This document shows, in pieces, positions 1 through 8,169 of a stretch of DNA of 64,000 nt (within the stretch, counting starts at the first letter, position 1; every line of letters begins with the position of its first letter). The stretch lies in the NCBI GenBank assembly GCA_032229625.1, contig JAVTVZ010000051.1, positions 20,067 through 84,066 on the forward strand, given 5' to 3'. Under the pieces are notes generated by a model. It was given only the letters and a program-made list of their open reading frames with translations. It was not told the origin of the DNA and searched no databases. A program made the position numbers and the translations under genes. Source of the stretch: Kineosphaera sp032229625 (lineage in GTDB: Bacteria > Actinomycetota > Actinomycetes > Actinomycetales > Dermatophilaceae).

Positions 1-127
1 CGCCGACCGCGCAGCCCAGGGGTCGGCGCGTCGGCGCAGTGGGCGGCCGCGCGAGTGGAGTGCGGCGCGCGCCAGGTGTGGGACGCGGTATCAGGCGCAG
101 CGTCGGGGGCGGCGTCGCGCCCGGGTG

Positions 128-805
128 TCAGCGCGAGCGGCGGGCGAGGCGCTCGGTGTCGTGGAGCACGACGGCCCGAGGCTCCAGGCGCAGCCAGCCG
201 CGGCCGGCGAAGTCGGCGAGGGCCTTGTTGACCGTCTCGCGCGAGGCGCCGACGAGCTGGGCGAGCTCCTCCTGGGTGAGCTCGTGCGGCACGCGCACGC
301 CACCCTCGACGGGCACCCCGAAGCGGCGCGACAGGTCGAGCAGCGCCTTGGCGACGCGGCCCGGCACGTCGGTGAAGACGAGATCGGCGAGGGCGTCGTT
401 GGTGCGGCGCAGGCGCTGGGCGAGGGCCCCGAGCAGCGAGCGCGCGACGAGCGGCCGGTCGTCGAGGAAGGCCTGGAAGGCGTCGTGGCCCAGGCTGATG
501 AGCTGGCAGCGGCCGACCGCGGTGGCCGTCGCGCTGCGCGGGCCGGGGTCGAACATGCTCAGCTCGCCGAACATCTCGCCGGGCCCGATGATCGCCACGA
601 GATTCTCCCGGCCGTCAGCGCTGGAGCGGCCGAGCTTCATCTTGCCCGTCGTCAACAGATAGAGCCGGTCGCCCTGCTCGCCCTCCCGGAAGAGCACCTC
701 ACCGCGATCGAGTTGCACTGCGGTCATGGACGATTGGAGCGTCGCGGCGTCCTCGTCCGTCAACGTCGAGAAGAGCGGCGCATTCCTGACCACGTCGTTG
801 TCCAC
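128..805 (-). CDS. crp: Crp/Fnr family cAMP-type global regulator (GlxR/Crp)
   Basis: A 225-residue cytoplasmic DNA-binding regulator. The N-terminal cyclic-nucleotide domain contains the phosphate-binding-cassette region FGELSMFDPGPRSATA. The C-terminal winged helix carries LTQEELAQLVGASRETVNK as recognition helix. Both match mycobacterial Crp (Rv3676) and corynebacterial GlxR closely from memory of those proteins, and the length is the family norm. In relatives it controls carbon metabolism, including acetate genes; an acetyl-CoA synthetase gene lies 7 kb away. The GTG start at 805 is chosen because it gives the family length and because CAGAAT sits exactly 7 nt upstream, as expected for a leaderless transcript. 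It is divergent from nth. Confidence 0.95.
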   Translation of the reverse strand: MDNDVVRNAPLFSTLTDEDAATLQSSMTAVQLDRGEVLFREGEQGDRLYLLTTGKMKLGRSSADGRENLVAIIGPGEMFGELSMFDPGPRSATATAVGRCQLISLGHDAFQAFLDDRPLVARSLLGALAQRLRRTNDALADLVFTDVPGRVAKALLDLSRRFGVPVEGGVRVPHELTQEELAQLVGASRETVNKALADFAGRGWLRLEPRAVVLHDTERLARRSR

Positions 806-812
806 GTCACCT

Positions 813-818
813 ATTCTG
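813..818 (-). promoter_or_regulatory. -10 element of crp (leaderless)
   Basis: CAGAAT on the minus strand, 7 nt before the GTG start of crp. The -35 region is not recognisable. It lies back to back with the nth promoter in an 80-bp spacer. I see no clear TGTGA-N6-TCACA Crp box here. Confidence 0.45.
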
Positions 819-871
819 CCAGAGCCAGGCCCGGGAGGCCCGATCCCCAGGGCGGTCCCAGTCGATCGAAT

Positions 872-877
872 TACGCT
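872..877 (+). promoter_or_regulatory. -10 element of nth operon (leaderless)
   Basis: TACGCT fits the actinobacterial TANNNT consensus and is followed after exactly 7 nt by the GTG at 885. This supports both a leaderless transcript and that start codon. Confidence 0.5.
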
Positions 878-884
878 TCGACAC

Positions 885-1658
885 GTGCCCCACCAGTCTG
901 ATCGCCCCCGGCCGCGTGCCCCCCGTGGCGGCCCCGCCCTCGCGGACGAGACCCCGCTGGCACGCACGCGTCGAGCCCGCCGGATGGCTCGGATCCTGCG
1001 CGAGCGATACCCCGACGCCCACTGCGAGCTCGACTTCGCGGACCCCTACCAGCTGCTCGTGGCGACGGTGCTGTCGGCCCAGACGACCGACGTCAGCGTC
1101 AACGGCGTGACCCCGACCCTCTTCGCGCGGTATCCCGACGCCGCGGCTCTGGCCGGCGCCCGCCGCGAGGACGTCGAGGAGATCATCCGGCCGACCGGCT
1201 TCTACCGCGCCAAGACCGAGTCGCTGCTCAAGCTCGGTGCTGCGCTCGTCGAGCGCTTCGACGGGCAGGTGCCCGGGCGCCTGACCGACCTCGTGACGCT
1301 GCCCGGCGTGGGCCGCAAGACGGCGAACGTCGTGCTGGGCAACGCCTTCGGCGTGCCGGGCATCACCGTGGACACCCACGTCGGGCGGCTCGTGCGGCGC
1401 TTCGGCTGGACCGAGGAGACCGACCCCGTCAAGGTCGAGGCGGTCATCGCCGGGCTCATCCCGCGGGCCGACTGGACGCGGCTCTCGCACGAGCTGATCT
1501 TCCACGGCCGGCGCACCTGCCACGCCCGCCGGCCCGCGTGCGGCGCGTGCCCCCTGACGCGGCTGTGCCCCTCCTACGGCACCGGCGAGACCGACCCCGA
1601 CGCCGCCGCCCGCCTCGTCAAGGGCCCGCCGCAGACCACCGATCAGGTGCTCGCGTGA
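885..1658 (+). CDS. nth: Endonuclease III (DNA glycosylase/AP lyase)
   Basis: Base-excision repair enzyme that removes oxidised pyrimidines and cleaves AP sites. It has 257 residues. The helix-hairpin-helix LPGVGRKTANVVLG carries the catalytic lysine (K145) and VDTHVGRLVRR the catalytic aspartate (D163). A [4Fe-4S] cluster signature C-X6-C-X2-C-X5-C is intact at C212, C219, C222 and C228. The sequence aligns through its whole length with mycobacterial Nth. Its last codons overlap the GTG start of the NUDIX gene (GTGA), so the two are translationally coupled. The next in-frame start candidates would trim the N-terminal 30 residues. Confidence 0.96.
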   Translation: MPHQSDRPRPRAPRGGPALADETPLARTRRARRMARILRERYPDAHCELDFADPYQLLVATVLSAQTTDVSVNGVTPTLFARYPDAAALAGARREDVEEIIRPTGFYRAKTESLLKLGAALVERFDGQVPGRLTDLVTLPGVGRKTANVVLGNAFGVPGITVDTHVGRLVRRFGWTEETDPVKVEAVIAGLIPRADWTRLSHELIFHGRRTCHARRPACGACPLTRLCPSYGTGETDPDAAARLVKGPPQTTDQVLA

Positions 1659-2323
1659 GCGCTCACCCGGCCTGGCTCGACACGCTCGGGGCCCGCCTCG
1701 AGGGCGTCGACCCCGCCACCTTCAGCCGCTTCCTGCCGCCCGCGCGCGGCGGACGCGCCTCCGCGGTGCTCATGCTCTTCAGCCCCGACACCTGCGGCGC
1801 CGACTCCGTGCTGCTGACCCAGCGCTCCGGCGGGCTGCGCGCGCACGCGGGCCAGGTCGCCTTCCCCGGCGGGCGCCTCGACCCCGGCGACAGCGGGCCG
1901 GTCGCGGCGGCGCTGCGCGAGGCCGACGAGGAGGTCGGCCTGTCGGCCCGCGCCGTCGAGGTCCTCGGCACCCTGCCGGACCTCTACGTGCCGGTGAGCG
2001 ACTCGGTCGTCACCACCGTCGTCGGCTGGGCGCCGGCCCCGCCGCAGGTGTGGGCGCGCTCCCCGCGGGAGGTCGACGCGGTCCGGCTCGTGCCGCTGGA
2101 GGACCTGCTCGACCCGGCGCACCGGCTCGTCGCGACCCACCCCAACGGCTACCTGGGTGACGCCTTCGCGCTGCCTGACCTCTACATCTGGGGCTTCACG
2201 GCCGGTCTGTTGTCGCGGGTCTTCGCGCTCGCCGACCTCGAGCGGCCCTGGGACCAGGGGCGGCGCGAGCCGCTGCCGGCGCGCTTCGGGCCGCCGCGCA
2301 CGACCGACGAGGTGGCGCCATGA
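1655..2323 (+). CDS. NUDIX hydrolase, CoA-pyrophosphatase (NudL) type
   Basis: A 222-residue NUDIX protein. The box at residues 72-95 reads GGRLDPGDSGPVAAALREAD and continues EEVGL, with Asp at the usual first Glu position, as is common in the CoA-type subfamily. It is preceded by LLTQRSGGLRAHAGQVAFPG, the characteristic NudL/UPF0035 element. By family this suggests hydrolysis of CoA and its derivatives to phosphopantetheine and 3',5'-ADP; substrate is inferred. It overlaps nth by 4 bp and marP by 4 bp (ATGA), so nth, this gene and marP form one tightly coupled operon, an arrangement common in actinobacteria. Confidence 0.9.
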   Translation: MSAHPAWLDTLGARLEGVDPATFSRFLPPARGGRASAVLMLFSPDTCGADSVLLTQRSGGLRAHAGQVAFPGGRLDPGDSGPVAAALREADEEVGLSARAVEVLGTLPDLYVPVSDSVVTTVVGWAPAPPQVWARSPREVDAVRLVPLEDLLDPAHRLVATHPNGYLGDAFALPDLYIWGFTAGLLSRVFALADLERPWDQGRREPLPARFGPPRTTDEVAP

Positions 2324-3531
2324 CGCCGCTGCTGTTCGACCTGCTGCTCGTGCTGCTGCTGCTCGGCTACGCGGTGGTGGGGTATCGACGCGGGCTCGTG
2401 CTCACCGTCTTCTCCGCCGTCGGCTTCGTGCTCGGCGCCGCGCTCGCCCTGTGGGTGCTGCCCGGCTGGATCGCCAAGGCTCTCGCCGGGAGCAGCGGCC
2501 TCTTCGCGCAGCAGTATGCGGCGCCGCTGCTGCTCGTCGTCGGCATCCTCGTCCTGGGCGCCCTCGGGCAGGGCCTGACGTCGCGGCTGGCGTGGCCGCT
2601 GCGCCGCGGCGTGCATCGCGGCGGGGCCGGGCCGCTGGACCAGACCTTCGGCAGCGTGCTGACCCTCGGCCTCGCGGTCGTCATCGTGTGGTTCGCCGCC
2701 GGGCTGCTGCGCGCGTCCGCGCCCGACGGCGTCGGCTCGATCGTGGCCCGCTCCCAGGTGCTCTCGAGCATCGACCGCGCGATGCCCGCGCAGACCGACC
2801 GCGTCCTCGGCCAGGTGCTCGTCACCCTCGACCGGTATGGCGTGCCCCGCGCCTTCGACGGCATCCGCGCCGAGCCGATCGTGCCCGTCGACCCCGCCGA
2901 CGCGGCCGTCGCCGCGTCGGCACCGATCAAGGCCGCGGCCGGATCGGTGCTGCGCATCGACGCCCTGGCCGTGGAGTGCAACCGCTCCCAGGAGGGCAGC
3001 GGCTGGGTCGCCGCGCCCGGGCTCGTCGTGACGAACGCGCACGTCGTCGCCGGCGCCGAGCACGTCACCGTCCGTGCCGGTGCGCGCGCGATCCCCGCCG
3101 AGGTCGTCGCCTTCGACCCCCGGCGTGACCTCGCGGTCCTCTCCGCGCGGCTCCCCGACTCGGCCCGGCCGCTGGCCCAGGGCGGCGCGCTGTCGCACGG
3201 CGACTCGGCCGTCGTCGCCGGCTATCCCGGCGGCGGCCCCTACCGCGTGCAGGCCGCGCGGGTCCGCGGCCAGGTCGACGCGCGCGGCGACGACATCTAC
3301 GGCTCCGCGCGGGTCACCCGATCCCTCTACGCGCTGCGGGTGGACGTGCACCCCGGCAATTCCGGCGGCCCGGTGCTGCGCCCCGACGGCACCGTGGCCG
3401 GGGTCGTCTTCGCCCGCTCCCTCGACGACAGCGACACCGCGTATGCGCTGACGTGGGAGGAGTTGGCGCCCGTCCTGGCCTCCGCCCAGGCCGCGACGAT
3501 GCCGGTCGGCACCGGGCGCTGCGCCGCCTGA
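2320..3531 (+). CDS. marP: MarP-like membrane-anchored periplasmic serine protease
   Basis: A 403-residue protein. The N-terminal CvpA/colicin-V-production domain has about four hydrophobic segments within residues 5-132. A trypsin-like protease follows, with His241 (VVTNAHVV), Asp270 (DPRRDLAVL) and Ser348 (HPGNSGGPV). Cys220 and Cys401 sit exactly where Mycobacterium tuberculosis MarP (Rv3671c) forms its regulatory disulfide (Cys214-Cys395), and the triad spacing also matches. In mycobacteria MarP protects against acid stress by processing peptidoglycan enzymes; that role is inferred here. It is the last gene of the nth-NUDIX-marP operon. Confidence 0.93.
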   Translation: MTPLLFDLLLVLLLLGYAVVGYRRGLVLTVFSAVGFVLGAALALWVLPGWIAKALAGSSGLFAQQYAAPLLLVVGILVLGALGQGLTSRLAWPLRRGVHRGGAGPLDQTFGSVLTLGLAVVIVWFAAGLLRASAPDGVGSIVARSQVLSSIDRAMPAQTDRVLGQVLVTLDRYGVPRAFDGIRAEPIVPVDPADAAVAASAPIKAAAGSVLRIDALAVECNRSQEGSGWVAAPGLVVTNAHVVAGAEHVTVRAGARAIPAEVVAFDPRRDLAVLSARLPDSARPLAQGGALSHGDSAVVAGYPGGGPYRVQAARVRGQVDARGDDIYGSARVTRSLYALRVDVHPGNSGGPVLRPDGTVAGVVFARSLDDSDTAYALTWEELAPVLASAQAATMPVGTGRCAA

Positions 3532-3545
3532 GCGGCGCCCGTCGT

Positions 3546-3599
3546 CCCCGACCCGCTTGTCGTCCTCGACCTGCTTGTCGTCCCCGACCTGCTCGTCGT
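3546..3599 (+). repeat. 18-bp tandem repeat, three copies
   Basis: Three units of the form CCCCGACCTGCTTGTCGT with one or two mismatches, starting 14 bp after the marP stop. They lie in the spacer between marP and the convergent hydrolase gene. Confidence 0.85.
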
Positions 3600-3638
3600 C
3601 GCGGTCGCGCCCTGGTGCCGGTGGCTGGGTCGGCCGGC

Positions 3639-4565
3639 TCAGCCCGCGTCGGAGGGCAGCCGTGCCAGCCACGCGACGAGCGCGTCGGCGGTGGCCGCCG
3701 GGGCCTCCTCGGGCACGAAGTGGCCGACGCCGGGCAGCAGGAGCCAGTCGTAGCGGCCGCGGGCCTGCTCGGCGGAGCGCTGCGCGAGCGCGGCCGGCAG
3801 CAGCGGGTCGTCCTGACCGTGCAGCTGCAGCACCGGCACGTCGACCGGCCGCCGGATCCGCCGCATGACCTCGCGCGCGGCCGGCCGCAGGGGCGCCGTG
3901 ACGAGCCAGCGGTGGGCCTGGGTGGCGGAGCGGCCGGCGAAGGGCAGCGACAGCGCCTGGCTGTAGCGCGCGACCACCTCGGTCGTCGGCCAGCCCGACG
4001 CGGGGGAGGCCCACGCATGCAGGGCGGACTCGAGCACGGCCGGGTCGGTCAGCGGCAGCCGGGTCGGGGTGCCGCGCAGCATCCCGCGCATCGGCACGCG
4101 CAGCGCCTGGCGTGAGAGGGCCGGCCACAGCGAGTGCGGGGCCAGCAGGCTCGGGTGCGGCATCGCGCACGGGGCGATCGCCCTCGTGACCTGCGGATGC
4201 AGCTGCGGCATCGCCCAGGCGAGCCAACCGCCCAGGCCGTGCCCGACGACGGTCGCGCGCGTCGCGCCGAGGCTGCGCACGAGGCCGGCGATGTCGGCGG
4301 CCAGCGTCGGGGCGTCGTAGCCGGTCGGCGGCTTGTCGGAGGCTCCGTGACCGCGCAGGTCGACGGCGACCACACGGTAGCCCGCGTCGGCCGCCGCCGG
4401 GATGAGTCGGCGCCACACCCACCAGAATTGCGGGTAGCCGTGCAGCAGCAGCACGAGCGGGCCCTCACCGGCCTCGGCGACGTGCAGGCGGGTGCCGTTC
4501 GTCGCGATGAAACGGTGCTCCCAGGGCCCGGGCACGAGGACGGCGCCGGGGTCGGGAGGGGGCAT
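3639..4565 (-). CDS. Alpha/beta hydrolase (EphE-like), nucleophile position atypical
   Basis: An alpha/beta-hydrolase fold protein of 308 residues. Visible elements are the oxyanion-loop HGYPQFWW, the strand VVAVDLRGHGASDKP, the elbow VVGHGLGG, an acid region LHGQDDPLLP and the late histidine GVGHFVPEEAP. It resembles epoxide-hydrolase-like EphE, which sits beside MarP in mycobacteria too. At the nucleophile elbow the expected Asp or Ser is Gly (G-H-G-L-G), so hydrolytic activity is doubtful or uses another residue. I prefer the second ATG (4565) because CAGGAT lies 7 nt upstream; the first ATG at 4574 would add three residues. Confidence 0.8.
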   Translation of the reverse strand: MPPPDPGAVLVPGPWEHRFIATNGTRLHVAEAGEGPLVLLLHGYPQFWWVWRRLIPAAADAGYRVVAVDLRGHGASDKPPTGYDAPTLAADIAGLVRSLGATRATVVGHGLGGWLAWAMPQLHPQVTRAIAPCAMPHPSLLAPHSLWPALSRQALRVPMRGMLRGTPTRLPLTDPAVLESALHAWASPASGWPTTEVVARYSQALSLPFAGRSATQAHRWLVTAPLRPAAREVMRRIRRPVDVPVLQLHGQDDPLLPAALAQRSAEQARGRYDWLLLPGVGHFVPEEAPAATADALVAWLARLPSDAG

Positions 4566-4689
4566 GCGACCCATCCTGGCAGCCGGGTGGGTCGCGCGGC
4601 ATCCGTGTGGCGTCGCCCGCGGTCGGGCCGGGTACGCGGCGCGCCCGGTCAGGCCGCGGCCTGCCGGGCGCGCGATGACGTCGCCGGTG

Positions 4690-5190
4690 TCAGGAGCGGG
4701 TCAGCGTGCTGCGGGCGCCGGCGTCGGTGGGGCTGGCGCTGCGCACCCGCGCGGTGACCTCGCCGCCGGCGGCGCGCTTGACGGCCTCGACGGTCTCCTT
4801 GGAGGACTCGATCGCCAGCTCGGGCTTGCCCTTGAAGCCCTTGAGCGCCGACTTGCCGACGAAGGCGAGGACGCCCGCGACGAGGAAGAGCACCAGCGTC
4901 ACGATGAGGAAGGACAGCCATGCGGCGAGGCCGAGGGCGATGAGCGCCTGCGCGAAGGTGTGCAGCAGGAAGACCACGCCGAGCACCGCGACGAAGCCCG
5001 CGGCGCCGAACATCGCGGCGGCCTTGCCGCCGCGCTTGGCGTCAGCGGCGACCTCGGCCTTGGCGAGGGCGATCTCGCTGCGCACGAGCGTCGAGACGTC
5101 GGTCAGCGCGTCGTTGACCAGTCGGCCGATCGTCGGATCGGCGGGTCGGGGCGCTTGCGGTGCGGCCTGCTCGGGGTTGGTGGTGGCCAT
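4690..5190 (-). CDS. Actinobacterial holin-X (phage-holin superfamily III) membrane protein
   Basis: A 166-residue protein. An N-terminal amphipathic region (NDALTDVSTLVRSEIALAKA) is followed by two transmembrane segments at about 57-79 and 86-112 and a basic/acidic tail. This pattern matches the actinobacterial 'phage holin family' (PF07332), which is chromosomal and usually unrelated to prophages; its function is unknown. The ATG at 5190 has a strong ribosome site, GGAGGAGGAATTCG, directly upstream. No other phage gene is nearby. Confidence 0.85.
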   Translation of the reverse strand: MATTNPEQAAPQAPRPADPTIGRLVNDALTDVSTLVRSEIALAKAEVAADAKRGGKAAAMFGAAGFVAVLGVVFLLHTFAQALIALGLAAWLSFLIVTLVLFLVAGVLAFVGKSALKGFKGKPELAIESSKETVEAVKRAAGGEVTARVRSASPTDAGARSTLTRS

Positions 5191-5375
5191 CGAATTCCTC
5201 CTCCGTGGGGCCGAGGGGCCCGGGACGTCCATTCGCACCAAACCCTAGCGACCGGTCTGCGTGGCGGCGACCGAGGGCGCGCCGCGGCCGCGGACCCGGG
5301 GGCCTGGACCCGCGCGGTGCCGAGGACGCGGCCCGCCGCCGGGCGGCAGGGACCCGACCGGGGTCGGCGCGGACG

Positions 5376-5475
5376 CAGCACCGGACACGGCACCGGATAT
5401 GGCAGGACATGGCACTGGACACGGCATGGACAGGGCACGGACACGTGCCGGACACCGGCCCGGCACCGGTGCGTG
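5376..5475 (+). repeat. Degenerate GACA(C/T)GGCA-rich repeats in holin-pfk spacer
   Basis: The 395-bp spacer between the holin-like gene and pfk (5191-5585) contains about 100 bp of imperfect short repeats built from GGACACGGCA/GGATATGGCA/GGACATGGCA. Apart from this and the pfk promoter I see nothing else in the spacer. Confidence 0.6.
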
Positions 5476-5573
5476 ATTCGCAATCCGAACAGGTCGCCTC
5501 GCCGGTCGTCGGCGGCTCTGAGCAGCGCTTATCGAGGGTGCGCAGCGCAGCGCCGCTCGGCGACGAGCTGGGC

Positions 5574-5579
5574 CACACT
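5574..5579 (+). promoter_or_regulatory. Probable -10 of pfk (leaderless)
   Basis: CACACT followed by 6 nt and the GTG at 5586. It is weaker than the other candidates because the first T of TANNNT is C. Confidence 0.3.
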
Positions 5580-5585
5580 GGTGCC

Positions 5586-8069
5586 GTGGACACCCAGCGG
5601 CCAGATCCTGCCCCGACGGCGCACCCCGACGACCTCGCCGTCGACCCGACCCGATCCGACCTCCCTGCCGACCCCTCCGGCACCCCCGGCGATCCCGCCG
5701 GCGCCCCCGGCGATCCCTCCGGCGATCCCTCCGGTCACCCGGCCGGCCCGGTCGCCGGCCACGTCGGCACCAGCGAGCAGCGCGGCGCGAGCCAGAGCCC
5801 CGCCCCTGATGATCAGCGGGTGCGCCTCGGCGTGCTCACCAGCGGCGGCGACGCCCAGGGCATGAACGCGGCCGTGCGGGCCGTCGTGCGCGCCGCGATC
5901 CACGAGGGCGCGCGACCCTACGCGATCCTCGAGGGATATCAGGGTGCCGTCGACGGCGGCGCCGGCATCGTCGAGATGACGTGGGACAGCGTCGGCAACA
6001 TCCAGCAGCGCGGCGGCACGATGATCGGCACGGCGCGCTGCGCGGCGTTCCGCGAGCGCGACGGCCGCCGCCAGGCCGCCAAGCACCTGCTCGAGCACGG
6101 CATCGACCGGCTCGTCGTCATCGGCGGCGACGGCAGCCTCACCGGCACCGACCTCTTCCGCCGCGAGTGGCCCGACCTGCTCGCCGAGCTCGTCGAGCGC
6201 GGCGAGCTCGACGCGCAGACGGCCGCCGCGCACCCGGCACTCATGGTCGCCGGCATCGTCGGCTCGATCGACAACGACCTCGTCGGCACCGACATGACGA
6301 TCGGCACCGACTCCGCGCTGCACCGCATCATCGAGGCGCTCGACGCGATCTCCAGCACCGCCGCCAGCCACCAGCGCACGTTCATCGTCGAGGTCATGGG
6401 GCGGCACTGCGGCTACCTGCCGTTGTCGGCCGCCATCGCCGGTGGCGCGGACGCCGTCTTCGTGCCCGAGGACCCGCCGAAGGAGGGCTGGGGGCAGCGG
6501 ATGTGCGAGCGGCTCGCCGCGGCGCGCGCCGCCGGGCGGCGCGACAGCATCGTGCTCGTCGCCGAGGGAGCGGCCGACCGCGACGGCCAGCGGATCGACG
6601 CCCAGCGGCTGCACGAGGTCATCCTCGACGGGCTCGGTGAGGACGCGCGCGTGACGATCCTCGGGCACGTCCAGCGCGGTGGCACCCCCAGCGCCTACGA
6701 CCGCTGGATGAGCACGCTGCTCGGCATCGCCGCGGTCCAGGACGTGCTGGCCGCCGACGCCTCGACCCCGGCGCACATCATCGGGGTGCGGCGCAATCGC
6801 ATCGCGCGGCTCCCGCTCGTGGAGTCGATCCAGGACACCCGGGCGGTCGCCGGCTATATCGAGCAGGGCGAATACGCCAAGGCGGTCGCGGCGCGCGGCC
6901 CGAGCTTCGGCAAGGCGCTCGAGCTCTTCGCCGACCTGACGCGCCCCGTCACGGCGGCGGCTCCCGGCGGCAAGCGCGTCGCGATCGTGCACTGCGGCGG
7001 TCTGGCCCCGGGGATGAACGCGGCGGCGTCCGCGGCCGTGCGGCTCGGGCTCAAGGCGGGCCTGACGCCGCTCGGCGTCACCGGCGGCTTCCCCGGGCTG
7101 CTCGCCGGCACCATCGACGAGCTCGGCTGGGCCGACGTCGAGGGCTGGATCGGCGAGGGCGGCGCGGAGCTGGGCACCCGGCGCCGGCTGCCGAGCGAGG
7201 ACGAGCTGTATGGCGTGGCCCGCAGCATCGAGGCGCACGACATCGACGCGCTCATGATCATCGGCGGCTTCAACGCCTACCGGGCCGGCTACCGGCTCGC
7301 GAGCGAGCGGACCCGCTACCCGGCCTTCAACATCCCGATCGTCGTCGTGCCGGCGAGCATCGACAACAACCTGCCCGGCTCGGAGCTGTCGATCGGCACC
7401 GACACCGCGCTCAACAACGCGGTGTGGGCGCTGGACCGCGTCAAGCAGTCCGCGAGCGCGAGCCGGCGCTGCTTCGTCGCGGAGGTCATGGGGCGCCGGT
7501 GCGGCTTCCTCGCCTTCATGTCGGGGCTGGCCTCCGGGGCCGAGCGGGTCTACCTGCACGAGGAGGGGGTGACGCTGGCCTCGCTCGTCGACGACATCGC
7601 GGAGATGAACGCGGCCTTCGCGGCCGGGCGGCGTCTCTATCTCGTCGTGCGCAACGAGCAGGCGAGCGAGCACTACACGACCAACGTCCTCGCGAGGCTC
7701 TTCGAGGAGGAGGGCGGCGACGCGTTCGACGTGCGCGAGGCGCACATCGGGCACATGCAGCAGGGCGGCAGCCCCTCACCGTTCGACCGGCTGCTGGCGA
7801 CCCGGCTCGTGTCGTTCGCCGTCGACCAGCTCGTCGAGCAGTTCGCCAAGGGGCGCCGGGAGGCGCGTTTCCTCGGGCTCGTCGAGGGCCGCATGACGAC
7901 CGGCAACCTCGCCCACCTGCCCGAGGTCGCCGACCTCGTCAGCCGCCGCCCCGTCGACCAGTGGTGGCTGGAGCTGCGCCCGGCGATCGACATCATGGCC
8001 GACTCCCAGCCCGTCGACGGCGCGGACCGCGCCGCGGAGCAGCTGCCCGTCGAGGACGCCCGCGCCTGA
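5586..8069 (+). CDS. pfk: Two-domain (eukaryote-type) 6-phosphofructokinase
   Basis: An 827-residue protein with two tandem PFK domains. It would phosphorylate fructose 6-phosphate in glycolysis. Residues 1-78 are a disordered Pro/Asp/Gly-rich leader. Domain 1 (about 79-430) keeps the catalytic set: LTSGGDAQGMNA, GGDGSLTG, and GSIDND with D229 and D231. Domain 2 (from about 463) starts VHCGGLAPGMNA and has GGFNA and ASIDNN (D593, N595) at the same places. So its ATP site and one catalytic acid are degenerate, as in eukaryotic PFK halves where the C-terminal half became regulatory. The GTG at 5586 is chosen from the promoter spacing; a start nearer residue 70 cannot be excluded. Confidence 0.92.
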   Translation: MDTQRPDPAPTAHPDDLAVDPTRSDLPADPSGTPGDPAGAPGDPSGDPSGHPAGPVAGHVGTSEQRGASQSPAPDDQRVRLGVLTSGGDAQGMNAAVRAVVRAAIHEGARPYAILEGYQGAVDGGAGIVEMTWDSVGNIQQRGGTMIGTARCAAFRERDGRRQAAKHLLEHGIDRLVVIGGDGSLTGTDLFRREWPDLLAELVERGELDAQTAAAHPALMVAGIVGSIDNDLVGTDMTIGTDSALHRIIEALDAISSTAASHQRTFIVEVMGRHCGYLPLSAAIAGGADAVFVPEDPPKEGWGQRMCERLAAARAAGRRDSIVLVAEGAADRDGQRIDAQRLHEVILDGLGEDARVTILGHVQRGGTPSAYDRWMSTLLGIAAVQDVLAADASTPAHIIGVRRNRIARLPLVESIQDTRAVAGYIEQGEYAKAVAARGPSFGKALELFADLTRPVTAAAPGGKRVAIVHCGGLAPGMNAAASAAVRLGLKAGLTPLGVTGGFPGLLAGTIDELGWADVEGWIGEGGAELGTRRRLPSEDELYGVARSIEAHDIDALMIIGGFNAYRAGYRLASERTRYPAFNIPIVVVPASIDNNLPGSELSIGTDTALNNAVWALDRVKQSASASRRCFVAEVMGRRCGFLAFMSGLASGAERVYLHEEGVTLASLVDDIAEMNAAFAAGRRLYLVVRNEQASEHYTTNVLARLFEEEGGDAFDVREAHIGHMQQGGSPSPFDRLLATRLVSFAVDQLVEQFAKGRREARFLGLVEGRMTTGNLAHLPEVADLVSRRPVDQWWLELRPAIDIMADSQPVDGADRAAEQLPVEDARA

Positions 8070-8120
8070 CGGCCCCGGCGGCGGGCAGCGGCGAGGCCGC
8101 CGAGACCGACCCGCGACAGC

Positions 8121-8159
8121 GACGCGCCGCGCCCCCCCGCCGTGGGGGCGCGGCGCGTC
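8121..8159. terminator. Bidirectional terminator between pfk and acsA
   Basis: A perfect 16-bp GC stem (8121-8136 with 8144-8159, starting GACGCGCCGCGC) with a 7-nt loop. It lies between two convergent genes. There is no U tract, as is usual in actinobacteria. Confidence 0.85.
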
Positions 8160-8169
8160 GGCGAGCGGA

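Noticed and set aside
1655..1666. 12-bp palindrome GTGAGCGCTCAC at the nth/NUDIX junction, repeated at 31998-32009
   Set aside because: Both copies coincide with start or stop codons and common codons; two occurrences in 64 kb of GC-rich DNA can be chance.
2182..4422. Very long minus-strand open frames overlapping marP and other genes (also 5529-7754 and 43725-45950)
   Set aside because: They are antisense shadows caused by high G+C; their translations are compositionally biased and lack domains, while the opposite strand carries recognised families.
4690..5190. Prophage remnant suggested by a holin-type gene
   Set aside because: The family is a chromosomal actinobacterial membrane protein, and no other phage gene is nearby.
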